Source: an uncultured Pelagibacteraceae bacterium (lineage in GTDB: Bacteria > Pseudomonadota > Alphaproteobacteria > Pelagibacterales > Pelagibacteraceae). From it: a stretch of 64,000 nucleotides of DNA. Below are positions 31,810-43,124 of the stretch, piece by piece. The notes beneath the pieces were generated by a model. The model was given only the letters and a program-made list of their open reading frames with translations, made no database searches and had not been told where the DNA came from. The DNA lies in contig CACEOY010000001.1 of assembly GCA_902561155.1 (NCBI GenBank), positions 124,001 through 188,000 on the forward strand, given 5' to 3'. Both the position numbers and the translations under genes were made by a program. Position 1 is the first letter of the stretch. Each line of letters begins with the position of its first letter.

Positions 31810-32070
31810 TTATTTAAAAAGTTCCCAAAAACTTCTTTTAAAATTTTGTTCATTTGAGTTATCGAACCCTGAGTTAAATTCGATTACATCATTTGTGTCA
31901 TTTGGTAGAAGTGGTAAAACAGAGGTGTTTTTAAGTATTTTCGACTCTAAATTTTCTCTATTATTTTTCACAGTGCTTATGTTTTTGTCAGACACATAGT
32001 AATTGAATGTGAAAATAAAAAAAAAGATTATTATGATAGCTATCAAAAACGTTACTATATTATTCATCAT
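31810..32070 (-). CDS. Hypothetical single-TM protein between nagZ and argS
   Basis: 86 aa ORF, N-terminal hydrophobic helix, end overlaps argS by 1 nt; conserved gene spacing. Confidence 0.65.
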   Translation of the reverse strand: MMNNIVTFLIAIIIIFFFIFTFNYYVSDKNISTVKNNRENLESKILKNTSVLPLLPNDTNDVIEFNSGFDNSNEQNFKRSFWELFK

Positions 32071-33785
32071 TACATTTTATCAGGTAAGGAAACATTTAAA
32101 ATACCCATTCCATTTTTAAGCACTAAAAGTAAAAGACTTGTAATTGTCAAAATATTACTAGCTATTTTCCCATTTTTTATAAATTTATATTTTTCGTCTT
32201 CATTACCTTTGCTCCAATAGGAATGAAAAAGAGTAGCTAACTCATATAGATAAAAAGGTATTCGGTGAGGCTCATATTTAAGCGAAGAAATCTTTACAAC
32301 TTTTGGCCATTCAAAAATTTTTCGTAATATATCTCTTTCATACTTATTAAAATCTTTATCTATTTTTACAATCTTTTGTTTAAGCGTGGTATTATTAGTT
32401 GATCTCAATAGAGATTGAATTCTAGCATGACAATACTGGACGTAATAAACTGGATTATCTTTACTTTTTTCCAAAACTTTATCAAAATCAAAATCGAGTT
32501 CAACGTCATTACTCCTATTCAGCATCATAAATCTAATAGAATCTTTATTAACTTCAGACAATAAATCATTTACTGAGATAAATTCTCCAGATCTTTTCGA
32601 CATCTTAAAAGGCTCTCCCTTTTTAAATAATTTAACAAGCTGACAAACTTTACATTCTAAAATTATTTTATTTTGAGAAAGTGCTTTAACAGCACTTTCA
32701 ATCCTTTTAATATAACCCGTGTGATCTGCTCCCAAAATATTAATTAATTTATCGTAATTTCTTGAAACTTTATTAAAGTGATAAGCTATATCATTTGCAA
32801 AGTATGTCCATGATCCATTATTTTTCTGTAAAGCCCGATCAGAATCATCGCCAAATAAAGTTGACTTAAATAAAAGTCTTTTAGTCTTTTTCCAATTTTT
32901 TATTTCTTCACCTTTTGGAGGATCTAAATAACCTTCATCGACGTAATTTATTTTTTTGAGGAGATTAATTGCTTTATCTAGTGTTTTTGACTCAACTATC
33001 GATTTTTCTGAAACAAAATTGTCATGAGATATTCCAAGCATGCTCAAATCAGATTTGATCATTTTCATCGAAAGATTTAAAGCTTCCTTGTGCAAAAATT
33101 TATATTCATCATCAAAGTTTTTAAATTCAGATTTTCTTTTCTTCTGTATACTATCAGCAATCTCAATAATATATTCCCCGGGATATAATGATTTGTCATT
33201 TGGAAATTTTTCGTTGTACTTTATTTCCCTTATTCTTAAATAAACAGATTTTAAAAAATTTGTAATCTGACCTCCATAATCATTAATATAATATTCTTTA
33301 GTTACTTTATTGCCATTAAACTTCAAAAGATTTGATAATGTGTCACCAAATACTGCCCCTCTACAATGACCTACATGCATAGGACCTGTAGGGTTCGCAG
33401 AGACAAATTCTATGTTGTAATTTTTGCTGTCTTTCTGAGATCCAAATTTTTCATTTTTTTTTAATATATTATTTATAATTAAAGTTATTGCATCATTTTT
33501 AAGGGTAATATTTAAAAAACCAGGGCCTGCGATTTCAATGTCTTTAAAGTCTTTTATGTTTTTTTCTAACAGTTTTTTTATATTATTTCCTAACTTAATA
33601 GGATTACATTTGTTTTGTTTAGCTAAAATCAAAACTACATTACTTGAGATATCACAGTCAAAATTTGATGGAGGCTTTTCTAAATTAATCCCTTTATAGT
33701 TTTCTATCTTATTGATGCCCAATTCTTTGTAATGATGATTAATATTTTTTAGTATGGATTTAAGATAATTTTCAAAAATGTTCAT
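32070..33785 (-). CDS. argS: Arginyl-tRNA synthetase
   Basis: NIEFVSANPTGPMHVGHCRGAVFGD; ILGADHTGYIKRIE; KMSKRSGEFISV. Confidence 0.97.
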   Translation of the reverse strand: MNIFENYLKSILKNINHHYKELGINKIENYKGINLEKPPSNFDCDISSNVVLILAKQNKCNPIKLGNNIKKLLEKNIKDFKDIEIAGPGFLNITLKNDAITLIINNILKKNEKFGSQKDSKNYNIEFVSANPTGPMHVGHCRGAVFGDTLSNLLKFNGNKVTKEYYINDYGGQITNFLKSVYLRIREIKYNEKFPNDKSLYPGEYIIEIADSIQKKRKSEFKNFDDEYKFLHKEALNLSMKMIKSDLSMLGISHDNFVSEKSIVESKTLDKAINLLKKINYVDEGYLDPPKGEEIKNWKKTKRLLFKSTLFGDDSDRALQKNNGSWTYFANDIAYHFNKVSRNYDKLINILGADHTGYIKRIESAVKALSQNKIILECKVCQLVKLFKKGEPFKMSKRSGEFISVNDLLSEVNKDSIRFMMLNRSNDVELDFDFDKVLEKSKDNPVYYVQYCHARIQSLLRSTNNTTLKQKIVKIDKDFNKYERDILRKIFEWPKVVKISSLKYEPHRIPFYLYELATLFHSYWSKGNEDEKYKFIKNGKIASNILTITSLLLLVLKNGMGILNVSLPDKM

Positions 33786-34912
33786 TTTATTTTATTATAT
33801 AGATTTATTGCATATCTATCAGTCATTCCAGCTATAAAATCACATATTGATCTTTCTATATCAGCATTGTTTGGTTTATCAATTTTAATATATTTTTTTG
33901 GGTTTTTTTTAATTATAAAAAACAATTTTTCTACAATTTTTTTCCCTAAATTAGTTTTGTGGATAACATTTTTATTATAGTACATATTTTTTTTTAAAAA
34001 TTTTTTGATGTTTGTATCAAATTTTTTCATCTTATTAGAAAAACAAACTATAGGGTATTTTGATTTATAAATGTCCTTTACCGATTTTATTCTATTTTTT
34101 TTAATATTTTTTTGTGTGTTTAAAATGACATCTCTTACCATTTCATCAATTATTTCTCTTACTATTTGTCTTAAAACAATATCATAAGGATATTTTTTTA
34201 TTTTATTAATGTGTTTTTTTAATAAAACATTTAAAATCGGAATTCTTTTAATATCATTTAATTTGAACAAATTTGCCTTTAACCCATCCTCCAAATCATG
34301 GCTATTGTAAGCTATATCATCTGAAATAGAGGCTATCTGTGCTTCTAAACTAGGGCTGTTATTAAAATTAATTTTTTGTTTGAAAAAGTTTTTTCCTAAA
34401 ATCTGATTATATTTTATTTTGTTTTTTACAGGGCCATTGTGCTTAACAAGTCCATCTAGAGTTTCAATTGATAAATTTAACCCCTTAAAATTATAATATC
34501 TGTTTTCAAGAAGCGTTACTATTCTTACAGTTTGTATATTATGGTCAAAACCACCGTTTCTTTTCATGCATTCATTTAAAGCTTCTTCACCAGCATGGCC
34601 AAAAGGTGTGTGGCCTAGATCATGTGCTAAACTTAATGTTTCAGCTAAATCCTCGTTTAGGTTAAAATATTTTGCGAGAGTTCTGGCTATCTGAGATACT
34701 TCAAGAGAATGTGTAATTCTTGTTCTGTAATGATCTCCTGTTGTATTAACAAATACTTGGGTTTTATGTTTTAGTCTTCTGAAAGCTGTGGAGTGTAGTA
34801 TTCTATCTCTATCTCGTTGGTATGGTGACCTCAATTTACTCTTATTTTCAAAATAGAATCTTCCTTTAGATTTGATAGAGATCGATAAATTTGAGATTGT
34901 ATTACTTTGCAT
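33782..34912 (-). CDS. dgt: Deoxyguanosinetriphosphate triphosphohydrolase-like protein (HD domain)
   Basis: SPYQRDRDRILHSTAFRRLKHKTQVF; RTRITHSLEVSQIAR; LAHDLGHTPFGHAGE. Confidence 0.95.
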   Translation of the reverse strand: MQSNTISNLSISIKSKGRFYFENKSKLRSPYQRDRDRILHSTAFRRLKHKTQVFVNTTGDHYRTRITHSLEVSQIARTLAKYFNLNEDLAETLSLAHDLGHTPFGHAGEEALNECMKRNGGFDHNIQTVRIVTLLENRYYNFKGLNLSIETLDGLVKHNGPVKNKIKYNQILGKNFFKQKINFNNSPSLEAQIASISDDIAYNSHDLEDGLKANLFKLNDIKRIPILNVLLKKHINKIKKYPYDIVLRQIVREIIDEMVRDVILNTQKNIKKNRIKSVKDIYKSKYPIVCFSNKMKKFDTNIKKFLKKNMYYNKNVIHKTNLGKKIVEKLFFIIKKNPKKYIKIDKPNNADIERSICDFIAGMTDRYAINLYNKIK

Positions 34913-34943
34913 AAAACTATATTAAAATATATACTACATAATA

Positions 34944-35261
34944 ATGACAAAAAAAATTGTATTTACAGATAAAGCTAAAGATCAAATTCAAAAAATAACT
35001 AGTGAATCTAAGTCTAAAAAGTATTTTAGAATTTCTGTTAAAGGTGGTGGGTGCTCTGGATTTAAGTATAGTTTTAGTTTTGACGACTCGAAAAAAGATG
35101 ATGATGTAGAGTTTGAAAATGCATTAATTGATAAGACTTCATTGGACATTATCAATGGTTCAACTATTGATTTTAAAGTTGAGATGATTGGTGAGTCATT
35201 TGTGATAAACAATCCTAAAGCTACGGCTTCCTGCGGTTGTGGTTTGTCATTTTCTGTCTAA
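34944..35261 (+). CDS. erpA: HesB/IscA-family iron-sulfur carrier (ErpA-like)
   Basis: FRISVKGGGCSGFKYSFSFD; SFVINNPKATASCGCGLSFSV (C...CxC). Confidence 0.9.
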   Translation: MTKKIVFTDKAKDQIQKITSESKSKKYFRISVKGGGCSGFKYSFSFDDSKKDDDVEFENALIDKTSLDIINGSTIDFKVEMIGESFVINNPKATASCGCGLSFSV

Positions 35262-36037
35262 TGAAAATTATCTCGTGGAATGTAAATTCTGTAAGAGCAA
35301 GAATAAACAATATTACAAATTATATAAAAGACGACAAACCAGATATACTTCTTCTTCAGGAAATTAAAACTCAAGATGAAAATTTTCCTTATGAGAGTTT
35401 TGAAAATATTGGTTATAACTCTTATATTTTTGGTCAAAAAAGCTATAACGGCGTAGCAATTATTTCAAAATTACCTATAAAAAGTATTTCAAAAGATTTT
35501 ATAAAAGATGAAAAAAAACAAGCTAGAGTTATAAATGGTGAAATCCAATTAAAGAAAAAAAAGATAGAAATTATAAACATCTATGTACCTAATGGAAATC
35601 CTATTGATACAGAAAAGTATGAATATAAAAAAAATTGGTTAAAAAAATTCATAGAACAAGTTAAAAAAAAGATTTCGTCGGGTTCAAATATTATTATTGC
35701 TGGTGACTTCAATATTATTCCCGAAGAAATAGATGTATATGATTTTAAAAGATACGAAAACGACGCTTTAGGAAAATTAGAAATTAGAAAAAAATTTAGG
35801 GAATTATTGAATATTGGTTTTGTTGATGTTTATCGAATTAAAAATAAGAAAAAACAAGAATATACGTTTTGGGACTATTTCGCTGGATCTTGGCAAAAAA
35901 ATTATGGAATGAGAATTGATCATTTTTTGTTATCAAATAATTTAATAGAAAATATTTCATCAATTAATATAAATAAAAAACCTAGGTCAAAATTAAAACC
36001 GTCTGATCATACACCAATAGAACTTATAATTAACTAG
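35261..36037 (+). CDS. xth: Exodeoxyribonuclease III family
   Basis: MKIISWNVNSVRARI; LLLQEIKTQDENFP; AGDFNIIPEEIDV; SDHTPIEL. Start trimmed to 35261 (TAATG overlap with erpA stop) from the track's 35237. Confidence 0.95.
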   Translation: MKIISWNVNSVRARINNITNYIKDDKPDILLLQEIKTQDENFPYESFENIGYNSYIFGQKSYNGVAIISKLPIKSISKDFIKDEKKQARVINGEIQLKKKKIEIINIYVPNGNPIDTEKYEYKKNWLKKFIEQVKKKISSGSNIIIAGDFNIIPEEIDVYDFKRYENDALGKLEIRKKFRELLNIGFVDVYRIKNKKKQEYTFWDYFAGSWQKNYGMRIDHFLLSNNLIENISSININKKPRSKLKPSDHTPIELIIN

Positions 36038-37235
36038 CTCTACCGTAAATATCCTCAAATCTAACTATATCACTTTCTTTAAGAATTGAGCCTAATTGAG
36101 CTTCCATAACTTTTGCTAACTTTTTATCTGGATTTTGAATTCTATGAACTGCTCCCCTAGGAATAAAAATTGTATCATTCTTTTTTTTGGAATAAAATTT
36201 TTTATTTAGTTCAATCTTTGGATTTCCTTTTGTTATAACCCAATGTTCCGATCTATGAAAATGTTTTTGTAAACTTAAAATTCCTTTTGGTTTAATAAAT
36301 AATTCTTTTATTAAAAAATTGTTTCCTTTATATAAGTTAGTATAACCACCCCAAGGTCTAAAAAAAGTATTATTTCTTTTGTAGTATTTTTTTTTATTCT
36401 TATTAAACATTAAAAGAATTTCTTTCCAACTGCCCATGTCTGACCAAACTATATCAAGTTTAATTGCTCTGATATCTTTTGTTTGTTCTAAAATAGCGAA
36501 ATCAAAAGATTTTGATGAATTTTTATTAAATTTTTTTTTACTTAAATAATAAGTATTTTTTTTAATTTTTGCTTTTTGAACAGCTTGAGACGTATTTAAA
36601 AACATTTTTTTTTGGTATTTTTTAAAATTATTTATGACTGAATCTTTTCTAATTAAAAACATACCTGAATTCCAATATCCACCTAGATTAATAAGTTGCT
36701 TAGCTTTTTTTATATTTGGTTTTTCTATAAATCTATTTACTTTATTTTTCCCTCCTTTTAATTTTGAGGTTATAAAATATCCATATTGATCTGATGGTGA
36801 ATTAGGTTTAATCCCAAAAATAAAAATATTATTTTCGTTTAAATTCTTTAAGTTTTGCTTAATTTTTTTGTTAAATTCATTTGAATTTTCTATTAAATGA
36901 TCTGCCGATAAAAAAATTATCGGTTGTTTATTTGGAATGTCCTCTATTAGAGAGGCTGAGAGAATAGCTGGAGCTGTGTTTTTTTTAATTGGTTCTAAAA
37001 TAATACTGTATTTTTTAAAATTTTTCTTTCTTAGGTGTTTTTTCACTTCTTTTAGATATTTTGAATTTGTGCTTATTATTGGAGCATCAAATATTGGTGA
37101 CTTAATTCTGTCCAACGTTTTTCCTAATAGTGTCCATCCTCCGAAGTCAATAAACTGTTTAGCTTGATTTCTAATTTCATCAGGCCATAGTCTGGTCCCT
37201 GCTCCACCACATAAAATAACTGGTCTGATTTTCAT
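36030..37235 (-). CDS. manC: Mannose-1-phosphate guanylyltransferase (with C-terminal cupin domain)
   Basis: PVILCGGAGTRLWP; FLSADHLI; FIEKPNIKKA; HFHRSEHWVITKGNPKIELN. Confidence 0.92.
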   Translation of the reverse strand: MKIRPVILCGGAGTRLWPDEIRNQAKQFIDFGGWTLLGKTLDRIKSPIFDAPIISTNSKYLKEVKKHLRKKNFKKYSIILEPIKKNTAPAILSASLIEDIPNKQPIIFLSADHLIENSNEFNKKIKQNLKNLNENNIFIFGIKPNSPSDQYGYFITSKLKGGKNKVNRFIEKPNIKKAKQLINLGGYWNSGMFLIRKDSVINNFKKYQKKMFLNTSQAVQKAKIKKNTYYLSKKKFNKNSSKSFDFAILEQTKDIRAIKLDIVWSDMGSWKEILLMFNKNKKKYYKRNNTFFRPWGGYTNLYKGNNFLIKELFIKPKGILSLQKHFHRSEHWVITKGNPKIELNKKFYSKKKNDTIFIPRGAVHRIQNPDKKLAKVMEAQLGSILKESDIVRFEDIYGRAS

Positions 37236-38953
37236 TAAATTTTTGAATATTCTTTGACCTCTTTTTTCTTACCTGGGTGTGTGGGTGCACCTAAATATGC
37301 TGGGCCAACAGTTTGAGCATACTTCCATAAAGTACCAGATCCGAATGAAGATTTTTTTTCTTTCCATTTTTTCTTTCTTGCTGATAATTGAGCTTTAGTT
37401 AATCTAACATTAATTTTTCCCTTTTTTGCATCTATATCAATTACGTCGCCATTTTTAAGTAATGCTATTGGACCTCCCAGTGCTGCTTCGGGACCTACAT
37501 GTCCAACGCAGAATCCTCTTGTAGCACCTGAAAACCTTCCATCTGTAATTAATGCAACTTTTTCTCCTTTGCCTTGTCCATATATTGCTCCAGTAGTTGA
37601 AAGCATTTCTCTCATACCAGGGCCACCTCGTGGACCTTCATATCTAATTATGATTACATCGCCATCATTATATTTTTTTGATTGTACTGCTTTCATTGCA
37701 GCTTCTTCATTATCAAAACATCTGGCTTTGCCTGAAAATTGTAATTTTTTTAGCCCGGCTATTTTAACTATCGCTCCGTCTGGTGCCAAGTTTCCTTTTA
37801 AACCAACTACACCTCCGTCTGGAGATAAAGGATTACTAAATTCTCTTAATACTTTTTGATCAGTATTAAATTTTACATCTTTAAGATTTTCACTCATCGT
37901 TTTACCTGTAACTGTCATGCAGTCTCCGTGAATAAATCCTCCATCAAATAATGTTTTCAATAACATTGGTACTCCGCCTGCTTCCCACATGTCTTTAGCA
38001 ACATATTTTCCGCCAGGTTTTAAATCCGCAAGGTATGGTGTTTTTTTAAAAATTTTTGCTACATCCATCAAATCAAACTTAACACCAATTTCATTTGCTA
38101 AAGCTGGTAAATGCAAAGCGGCATTAGTCGAACCACCAGTTGCAGCAACAATAGTGGCAGCATTTTCTAAAGATTTTTTTGTAACTATATCCCTAGGTTT
38201 TATATTTTTTTCCAATAAATCCATGACAGTTTTACCGCTTTCATAAGCATACTTGTCTCTCTCCTCATATGGTGCTGGAGTACCTGCTGAATAAGGTAGA
38301 GCAAGACCAATAGCTTCCGAAACACAAGCCATTGTATTGGCGGTAAATTGTCCGCCACATGCACCGGCACTTGGGCATGCAACTAATTCTAGTTCCCTTA
38401 ACTCGTCTGAAGACATTTTGCCTGAGGAATGTTTTCCAACGGCCTCAAAAACATCGACAACAGTTACGTCTTTTCCTTTGTATTTACCTGGAAGGATTGA
38501 ACCTCCATAAATAAAAACACTAGGCACGTTTAGTCTTAGCATTGACATCATTAATCCTGGTAAAGATTTATCACATCCAGCAATTCCAACTAAGGCATCA
38601 TAACAATGACCTCTTACTGTAAGTTCTGCTGAGTCAGCAATAATTTCTCTAGAAATTAAAGATGATTTCATTCCCTCATGACCCATAGCTATGCCATCTG
38701 TAACTGTGATTGTACAAAATTCTCTTGGAGTTCCCCCAAATTGTTTTACGCCTTTTTTAACTGATTGAGCTTGTCTCATTAATGCAGTATTACATGGAGC
38801 AGCTTCATTCCAGGTTGATACTACACCAACAAATGGTTTGGCTACGTCTTGTTCTGTTTCTCCCATTGCATAATAGAATGAGCGATGTGGGGCTCTATCA
38901 GGACCTAACGACGTATGTCGACTGGGTAATTTTTTTTTATTTATTTTTGACAT
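37235..38953 (-). CDS. ilvD: Dihydroxy-acid dehydratase
   Basis: [76 protein letters not shown]. Confidence 0.98.
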   Translation of the reverse strand: MSKINKKKLPSRHTSLGPDRAPHRSFYYAMGETEQDVAKPFVGVVSTWNEAAPCNTALMRQAQSVKKGVKQFGGTPREFCTITVTDGIAMGHEGMKSSLISREIIADSAELTVRGHCYDALVGIAGCDKSLPGLMMSMLRLNVPSVFIYGGSILPGKYKGKDVTVVDVFEAVGKHSSGKMSSDELRELELVACPSAGACGGQFTANTMACVSEAIGLALPYSAGTPAPYEERDKYAYESGKTVMDLLEKNIKPRDIVTKKSLENAATIVAATGGSTNAALHLPALANEIGVKFDLMDVAKIFKKTPYLADLKPGGKYVAKDMWEAGGVPMLLKTLFDGGFIHGDCMTVTGKTMSENLKDVKFNTDQKVLREFSNPLSPDGGVVGLKGNLAPDGAIVKIAGLKKLQFSGKARCFDNEEAAMKAVQSKKYNDGDVIIIRYEGPRGGPGMREMLSTTGAIYGQGKGEKVALITDGRFSGATRGFCVGHVGPEAALGGPIALLKNGDVIDIDAKKGKINVRLTKAQLSARKKKWKEKKSSFGSGTLWKYAQTVGPAYLGAPTHPGKKKEVKEYSKI

Positions 38954-38955
38954 AT

Positions 38956-41604
38956 TTAATTAATACTTAATACAATACTTCTTAATTTTTTATCTTCAAC
39001 AGTTAATTCTTTAATAAGGTTTTTATCATTATTGACTATATCTTTAGGAGCTTTTTTTACATAAGACTTATTCTTAAGCTTATTTTTTAAGTTAGATATT
39101 TGATTATTTATACTTTCAATCTTTTGTAAAATTCTTTCTTTCTGAGAGGTTAAATTTACATTCTCATTGAAACCTAAAGAAATTTTTTCTTTTAATACTA
39201 AGATATCAATAGAATTCTTATCATTTACCTGTGTTTTAACGATATTATTAATCCTTCCAACTTGTTTTATTAAATTCAAATTTTTATTGATTAAATTTTT
39301 AAGTTTTTTTGATTTATCTGCAAAGGAAATATCACAAAATAATTTAGGTGTGATTTTTAATTCAGCCTTAGTTGATCTTATACTTGATATTAACTCAATT
39401 AAATTATTAATATCTATTTGATTTTTATTAAATTTGGTTGATATTTTGTAATTAGGCCAATCTGACGATATGAGGTTATTTTTAAAAATTGTACTAAATT
39501 TATTTTTCGACCAAACTGCTTCTGTAAAAAAAGGTATAAAAGGATGCAAAATTTTCAAAATATTAGCCATCATAAAAGAAGAAAAAGCTTTAGCTTCTTT
39601 TATATCAGATTTATTTTTTGAATTAAAAATTGGTTTTAAAAATTCTAAATACCAATCACAATATGAGTGCCATACAAATTGATATGCATATTTCGCTGCT
39701 TCGTCAAATCTAAAAACTTCTATATTTTTTGCTATTAAATCTTTAGCTTTTATAAACTCATTAAAAATCCATTGATTAATTGGGAGTCTTATATTCAATA
39801 AATTAATTTTTTTATCTAATTTACAACTATTTAATTTTAGAAAATTATTTGCACTCCATATTTTAGTAATAAAATTTCTATTCCCTTTTATTCTGTCTTT
39901 TGATAATTTTACATCTCTCCCAGGTGATGCCATAGAAATTAAAGTAAATCTTAAACTGTCAGCGCCATATTCATTTATAAGTTCGAGAGGATCAATTACG
40001 TTACCTTTGGACTTAGACATTTTTTGTCCTTTTTCATCTCTAACTAATGCATGAACATAAACTTTATTAAATGGAGTTTGTTTATTAAAGTAGTTTCCCA
40101 TCATAAGCATTCTTGCTACCCAAAAAAATATTATGTCAAAACCCGTAACTAGTACTGATGTAGGATAAAATTTTTTTAATTCCAAAGTTTTTACTGGCCA
40201 ACCTAGAGTAGCAAATGGCCATAATGCAGACGAAAACCAGGTATCTAAAACATCTGTTTCTTGTCTTAGGATACAATCTTTGTTTTTATTTTTTTTCTTA
40301 GCCTGATTTAAAGCTTCAGTTTTATTTTCTGCTACAAAAAGATTATTATTATTATCGTACCACGCTGGAATTCTATGGCCCCACCAAATTTGACGAGATA
40401 TACACCATGGTTCTATGTCTTTCATCCATTGAAAAAAAGTCTTTGTCCAATTGTTAGGAAAGAAAGAGGTTTTGCCTTCGTTAACAACTTTAATTGGTTT
40501 TTTGGATAATTTCTTTGCGTCTACAAACCATTGTTCAGTTAAAAGTGGTTCAATAATAGAATTTGATCGATCTCCATAAGGTACTTTATTTTTAATTGAC
40601 TCAATTTTAACTAGACTTCCATTTTCTTTTAATTTGGAAATTAAGAGGTTTCTAGCTTCAAATCTATCTAGGCCAATAAAATCCTTTATACCATTTTTAT
40701 TTATTTTACCGTTTTTTTCAAAAATATTGATTGTTTCTAATTTGTTTCTTTTTCCTACGTCATAATCATTAAAATCATGAGCTGGTGTTATTTTTACAGC
40801 TCCAGAGCCCTGATCAGGATCTGCGTAATGATCAGCAATTATTTTTATTTTTCTATTTACTATTGGAATAGTAACTATTTTTCCAATCAAATTTTTATAT
40901 CTTTTATCCTTTGGATTAACTGCGACCGCTGTATCCCCCATCATAGTTTCGGGTCTAGTTGTGGCAATAGTAATTTTTACATCAGAACTTTCCAGTTGAT
41001 AGTTAATATAATACAGATGCGATTGTACCTCTTTTTGAATAACCTCTAAATCTGATATAGCAGTTTGAAGCTTCGTATCCCAATTAACAAGTTTTTTATC
41101 TTTGTAAATTAATTTATCATTATATAAATCTACAAAAACCTTGATAACTGCTTTAGATAAATCTTTATCCATTGTAAATCTGGTTCTTGACCAGTCACAT
41201 GAACATCCTAATTTTTTAAGTTGATCTAAAATTATTCCTCCAGACTCCTCTTTCCAGGCCCATACATTTTCAATAAACTTTTCCCTTCCTAAATCTTTTT
41301 TTTTAATACCCTCTTTTTCTAAATTTTTCTCAACAACGGCTTGGGTTGCTATCCCAGCATGATCGGTTCCTGGTTGCCATAGGGTTTCGTATCCCCTCAT
41401 ACGATTAAATCTAACAAGCACATCTTGTAAACTGTTATTCAAAGCATGACCCATATGTAATTTTCCAGTTATATTTGGCGGTGGAATTACTATAGAGAAT
41501 TTTTTTTTCAACTTATTTTTTTTGGGTTTAAATAAACCTTTTTTTATCCAAAAATCTGAGATTTTTTTTTCTTCTAACAGATGATTATATTTTTTAAATT
41601 CCAT
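38956..41604 (-). CDS. valS: Valyl-tRNA synthetase
   Basis: [51 protein letters not shown]. Confidence 0.98.
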   Translation of the reverse strand: MEFKKYNHLLEEKKISDFWIKKGLFKPKKNKLKKKFSIVIPPPNITGKLHMGHALNNSLQDVLVRFNRMRGYETLWQPGTDHAGIATQAVVEKNLEKEGIKKKDLGREKFIENVWAWKEESGGIILDQLKKLGCSCDWSRTRFTMDKDLSKAVIKVFVDLYNDKLIYKDKKLVNWDTKLQTAISDLEVIQKEVQSHLYYINYQLESSDVKITIATTRPETMMGDTAVAVNPKDKRYKNLIGKIVTIPIVNRKIKIIADHYADPDQGSGAVKITPAHDFNDYDVGKRNKLETINIFEKNGKINKNGIKDFIGLDRFEARNLLISKLKENGSLVKIESIKNKVPYGDRSNSIIEPLLTEQWFVDAKKLSKKPIKVVNEGKTSFFPNNWTKTFFQWMKDIEPWCISRQIWWGHRIPAWYDNNNNLFVAENKTEALNQAKKKNKNKDCILRQETDVLDTWFSSALWPFATLGWPVKTLELKKFYPTSVLVTGFDIIFFWVARMLMMGNYFNKQTPFNKVYVHALVRDEKGQKMSKSKGNVIDPLELINEYGADSLRFTLISMASPGRDVKLSKDRIKGNRNFITKIWSANNFLKLNSCKLDKKINLLNIRLPINQWIFNEFIKAKDLIAKNIEVFRFDEAAKYAYQFVWHSYCDWYLEFLKPIFNSKNKSDIKEAKAFSSFMMANILKILHPFIPFFTEAVWSKNKFSTIFKNNLISSDWPNYKISTKFNKNQIDINNLIELISSIRSTKAELKITPKLFCDISFADKSKKLKNLINKNLNLIKQVGRINNIVKTQVNDKNSIDILVLKEKISLGFNENVNLTSQKERILQKIESINNQISNLKNKLKNKSYVKKAPKDIVNNDKNLIKELTVEDKKLRSIVLSIN

Positions 41605-41703
41605 TTTTTATGATTTATATAGTTTATATCAAATGGAGAAAAACCTAAAAGACTTAGATTTTGCTTTATTGAAGCTATTAAATGATTTAAAAGAAGCATT
41701 ATT

Positions 41704-41777
41704 GGCCACGTGGCGGAATGGTTACGCAGAGGATTGCAAATCCTTTTATCCCAGTTCGATTCTGGGCGTGGCCTCCA
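41704..41777 (+). tRNA. tRNA-Cys (anticodon GCA), CCA encoded
   Basis: ggccacgtggcggaatggttacgcagaggattgcaaatccttttatcccagttcgattctgggcgtggcctcca. Confidence 0.95.
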
Positions 41778-41824
41778 AAAATTTGGTTGTTTTATTATTT
41801 TAAAAAAAGTATGGTCTTTTTCAT

Positions 41825-41900
41825 TCCTCGGTAGCTCAGTTGGTAGAGCAGTTGACTGTTAATCAATTGGTCGCAGGTTCGAGTCCTGCCCGAGGAGCCA
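41825..41900 (+). tRNA. tRNA-Asn (anticodon GTT), CCA encoded
   Basis: tcctcggtagctcagttggtagagcagttgactgttaatcaattggtcgcaggttcgagtcctgcccgaggagcca. Confidence 0.96.
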
Positions 41901-42284
41901 CTAACCAGTCTTTTCAAAAGATACTGTATTTTTAAGTATTTGAAGAATTTTTTCTTTTTGAGTTTTAGATAAAGATGAAAAAGTTTTACTCAAAAAAGAG
42001 TAATTTAAATCATCACTATCTTCTTGTAAGTTTTTATTATCGTTGAAATTTCTAAAATCTTCAAAAAAATAAGTAATTGGAACTTTTAAATAGTTTGATA
42101 GCTGCATTAATCTATTAGAGCTGACACCATTAGTTCCTTTTTCATATTTTTGGATTTGTTGGAATGTAACATTAATTGCTTCTGCTACTTTGGTTTGTGT
42201 GAGACCCAGAGATAATCTTCTCATTCTAAGTTTTTTTCCTAAATGCAGGTTAAAATTTTCTTCCATCCCATCTCCCAATTTCAA
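41901..42284 (-). CDS. XRE-family HTH transcriptional regulator
   Basis: LGKKLRMRRLSLGLTQTKVAEAINVTFQQIQKYEKGTNGVSSNRLMQLSNYLKVPITYFFED; alternative start at 42266. Confidence 0.92.
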   Translation of the reverse strand: MKLGDGMEENFNLHLGKKLRMRRLSLGLTQTKVAEAINVTFQQIQKYEKGTNGVSSNRLMQLSNYLKVPITYFFEDFRNFNDNKNLQEDSDDLNYSFLSKTFSSLSKTQKEKILQILKNTVSFEKTG

Positions 42285-42428
42285 TTATTCAACATTAATT
42301 TATCTATTTATGCAACAACTAAGTTCAACTTGGGTTCGTTTTTTTTGAGTATTTTAGGGGTCAATAATGCGAAAAAAACATGAAAACACTATTGACATAT
42401 TAAAAAAAAAAACAGCTAAAAATACAAA

Positions 42429-43112
42429 TTAATTATGTTTTTTAAGTCTGTACTCCCAATTTCCCTGTTTAACAAATCTCGCTTTTAACCAAATTAATGT
42501 TTCAGCATCATACCATATATCAGTATTTAATTTTTTGTTATCAGGTAATGATTCATCTGATGATAAAAATTTAAAATGAAGTGCTTCATAGTTTTTCCCA
42601 TATAATTCAATTTGTTTTTTTCCTAGAAATTCGACTTTTTGCTCTATTATTCTTCCTGAAATTGCACTGATTTGTGCCTTTGCTTTAATAATTTCATGAT
42701 TCCACCAAGTCCCAACCATAGAATTTATATCTGCGTCACCTTTATAAGAGGATCCATCAATATAAAGTTTATTTTTATCTTTTTTTAAGTTTATATTTAC
42801 ATATTTTTCTTTTTTATTTTGAATAGTTTTTGAATTAAAAGATGAAAATACGTTTTTTTCGTAATTTTCAGTGCTTTCTGCAAAGTATTTATACAAATCT
42901 ATACCAAGCTTAGTAATTTTAAAATTTACAACACTTTTTACGGTCAAATTTTCATTATTTCTCAAAAATTCATATTTATGAGTTCCAATTAGATCATTAT
43001 TTCTAAATAAATCATATTCCAAATATTTTACTTTGGAATAATGTTCTAAATGACCAAAAGAATTTGTGCTTAAAAAAATGTATAAAATAATTGAAACTAA
43101 TATTTTTTTCAT
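42429..43112 (-). CDS. Exported hypothetical protein (DUF6134-like)
   Basis: Signal peptide MKKILVSIILYIFLSTNSFG; NNDLIGTHKYEF...GTWWNHEI...DIWYDAETLIWLKARF. Confidence 0.65.
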   Translation of the reverse strand: MKKILVSIILYIFLSTNSFGHLEHYSKVKYLEYDLFRNNDLIGTHKYEFLRNNENLTVKSVVNFKITKLGIDLYKYFAESTENYEKNVFSSFNSKTIQNKKEKYVNINLKKDKNKLYIDGSSYKGDADINSMVGTWWNHEIIKAKAQISAISGRIIEQKVEFLGKKQIELYGKNYEALHFKFLSSDESLPDNKKLNTDIWYDAETLIWLKARFVKQGNWEYRLKKHN

Positions 43113-43124
43113 ATAATTTTTAAT

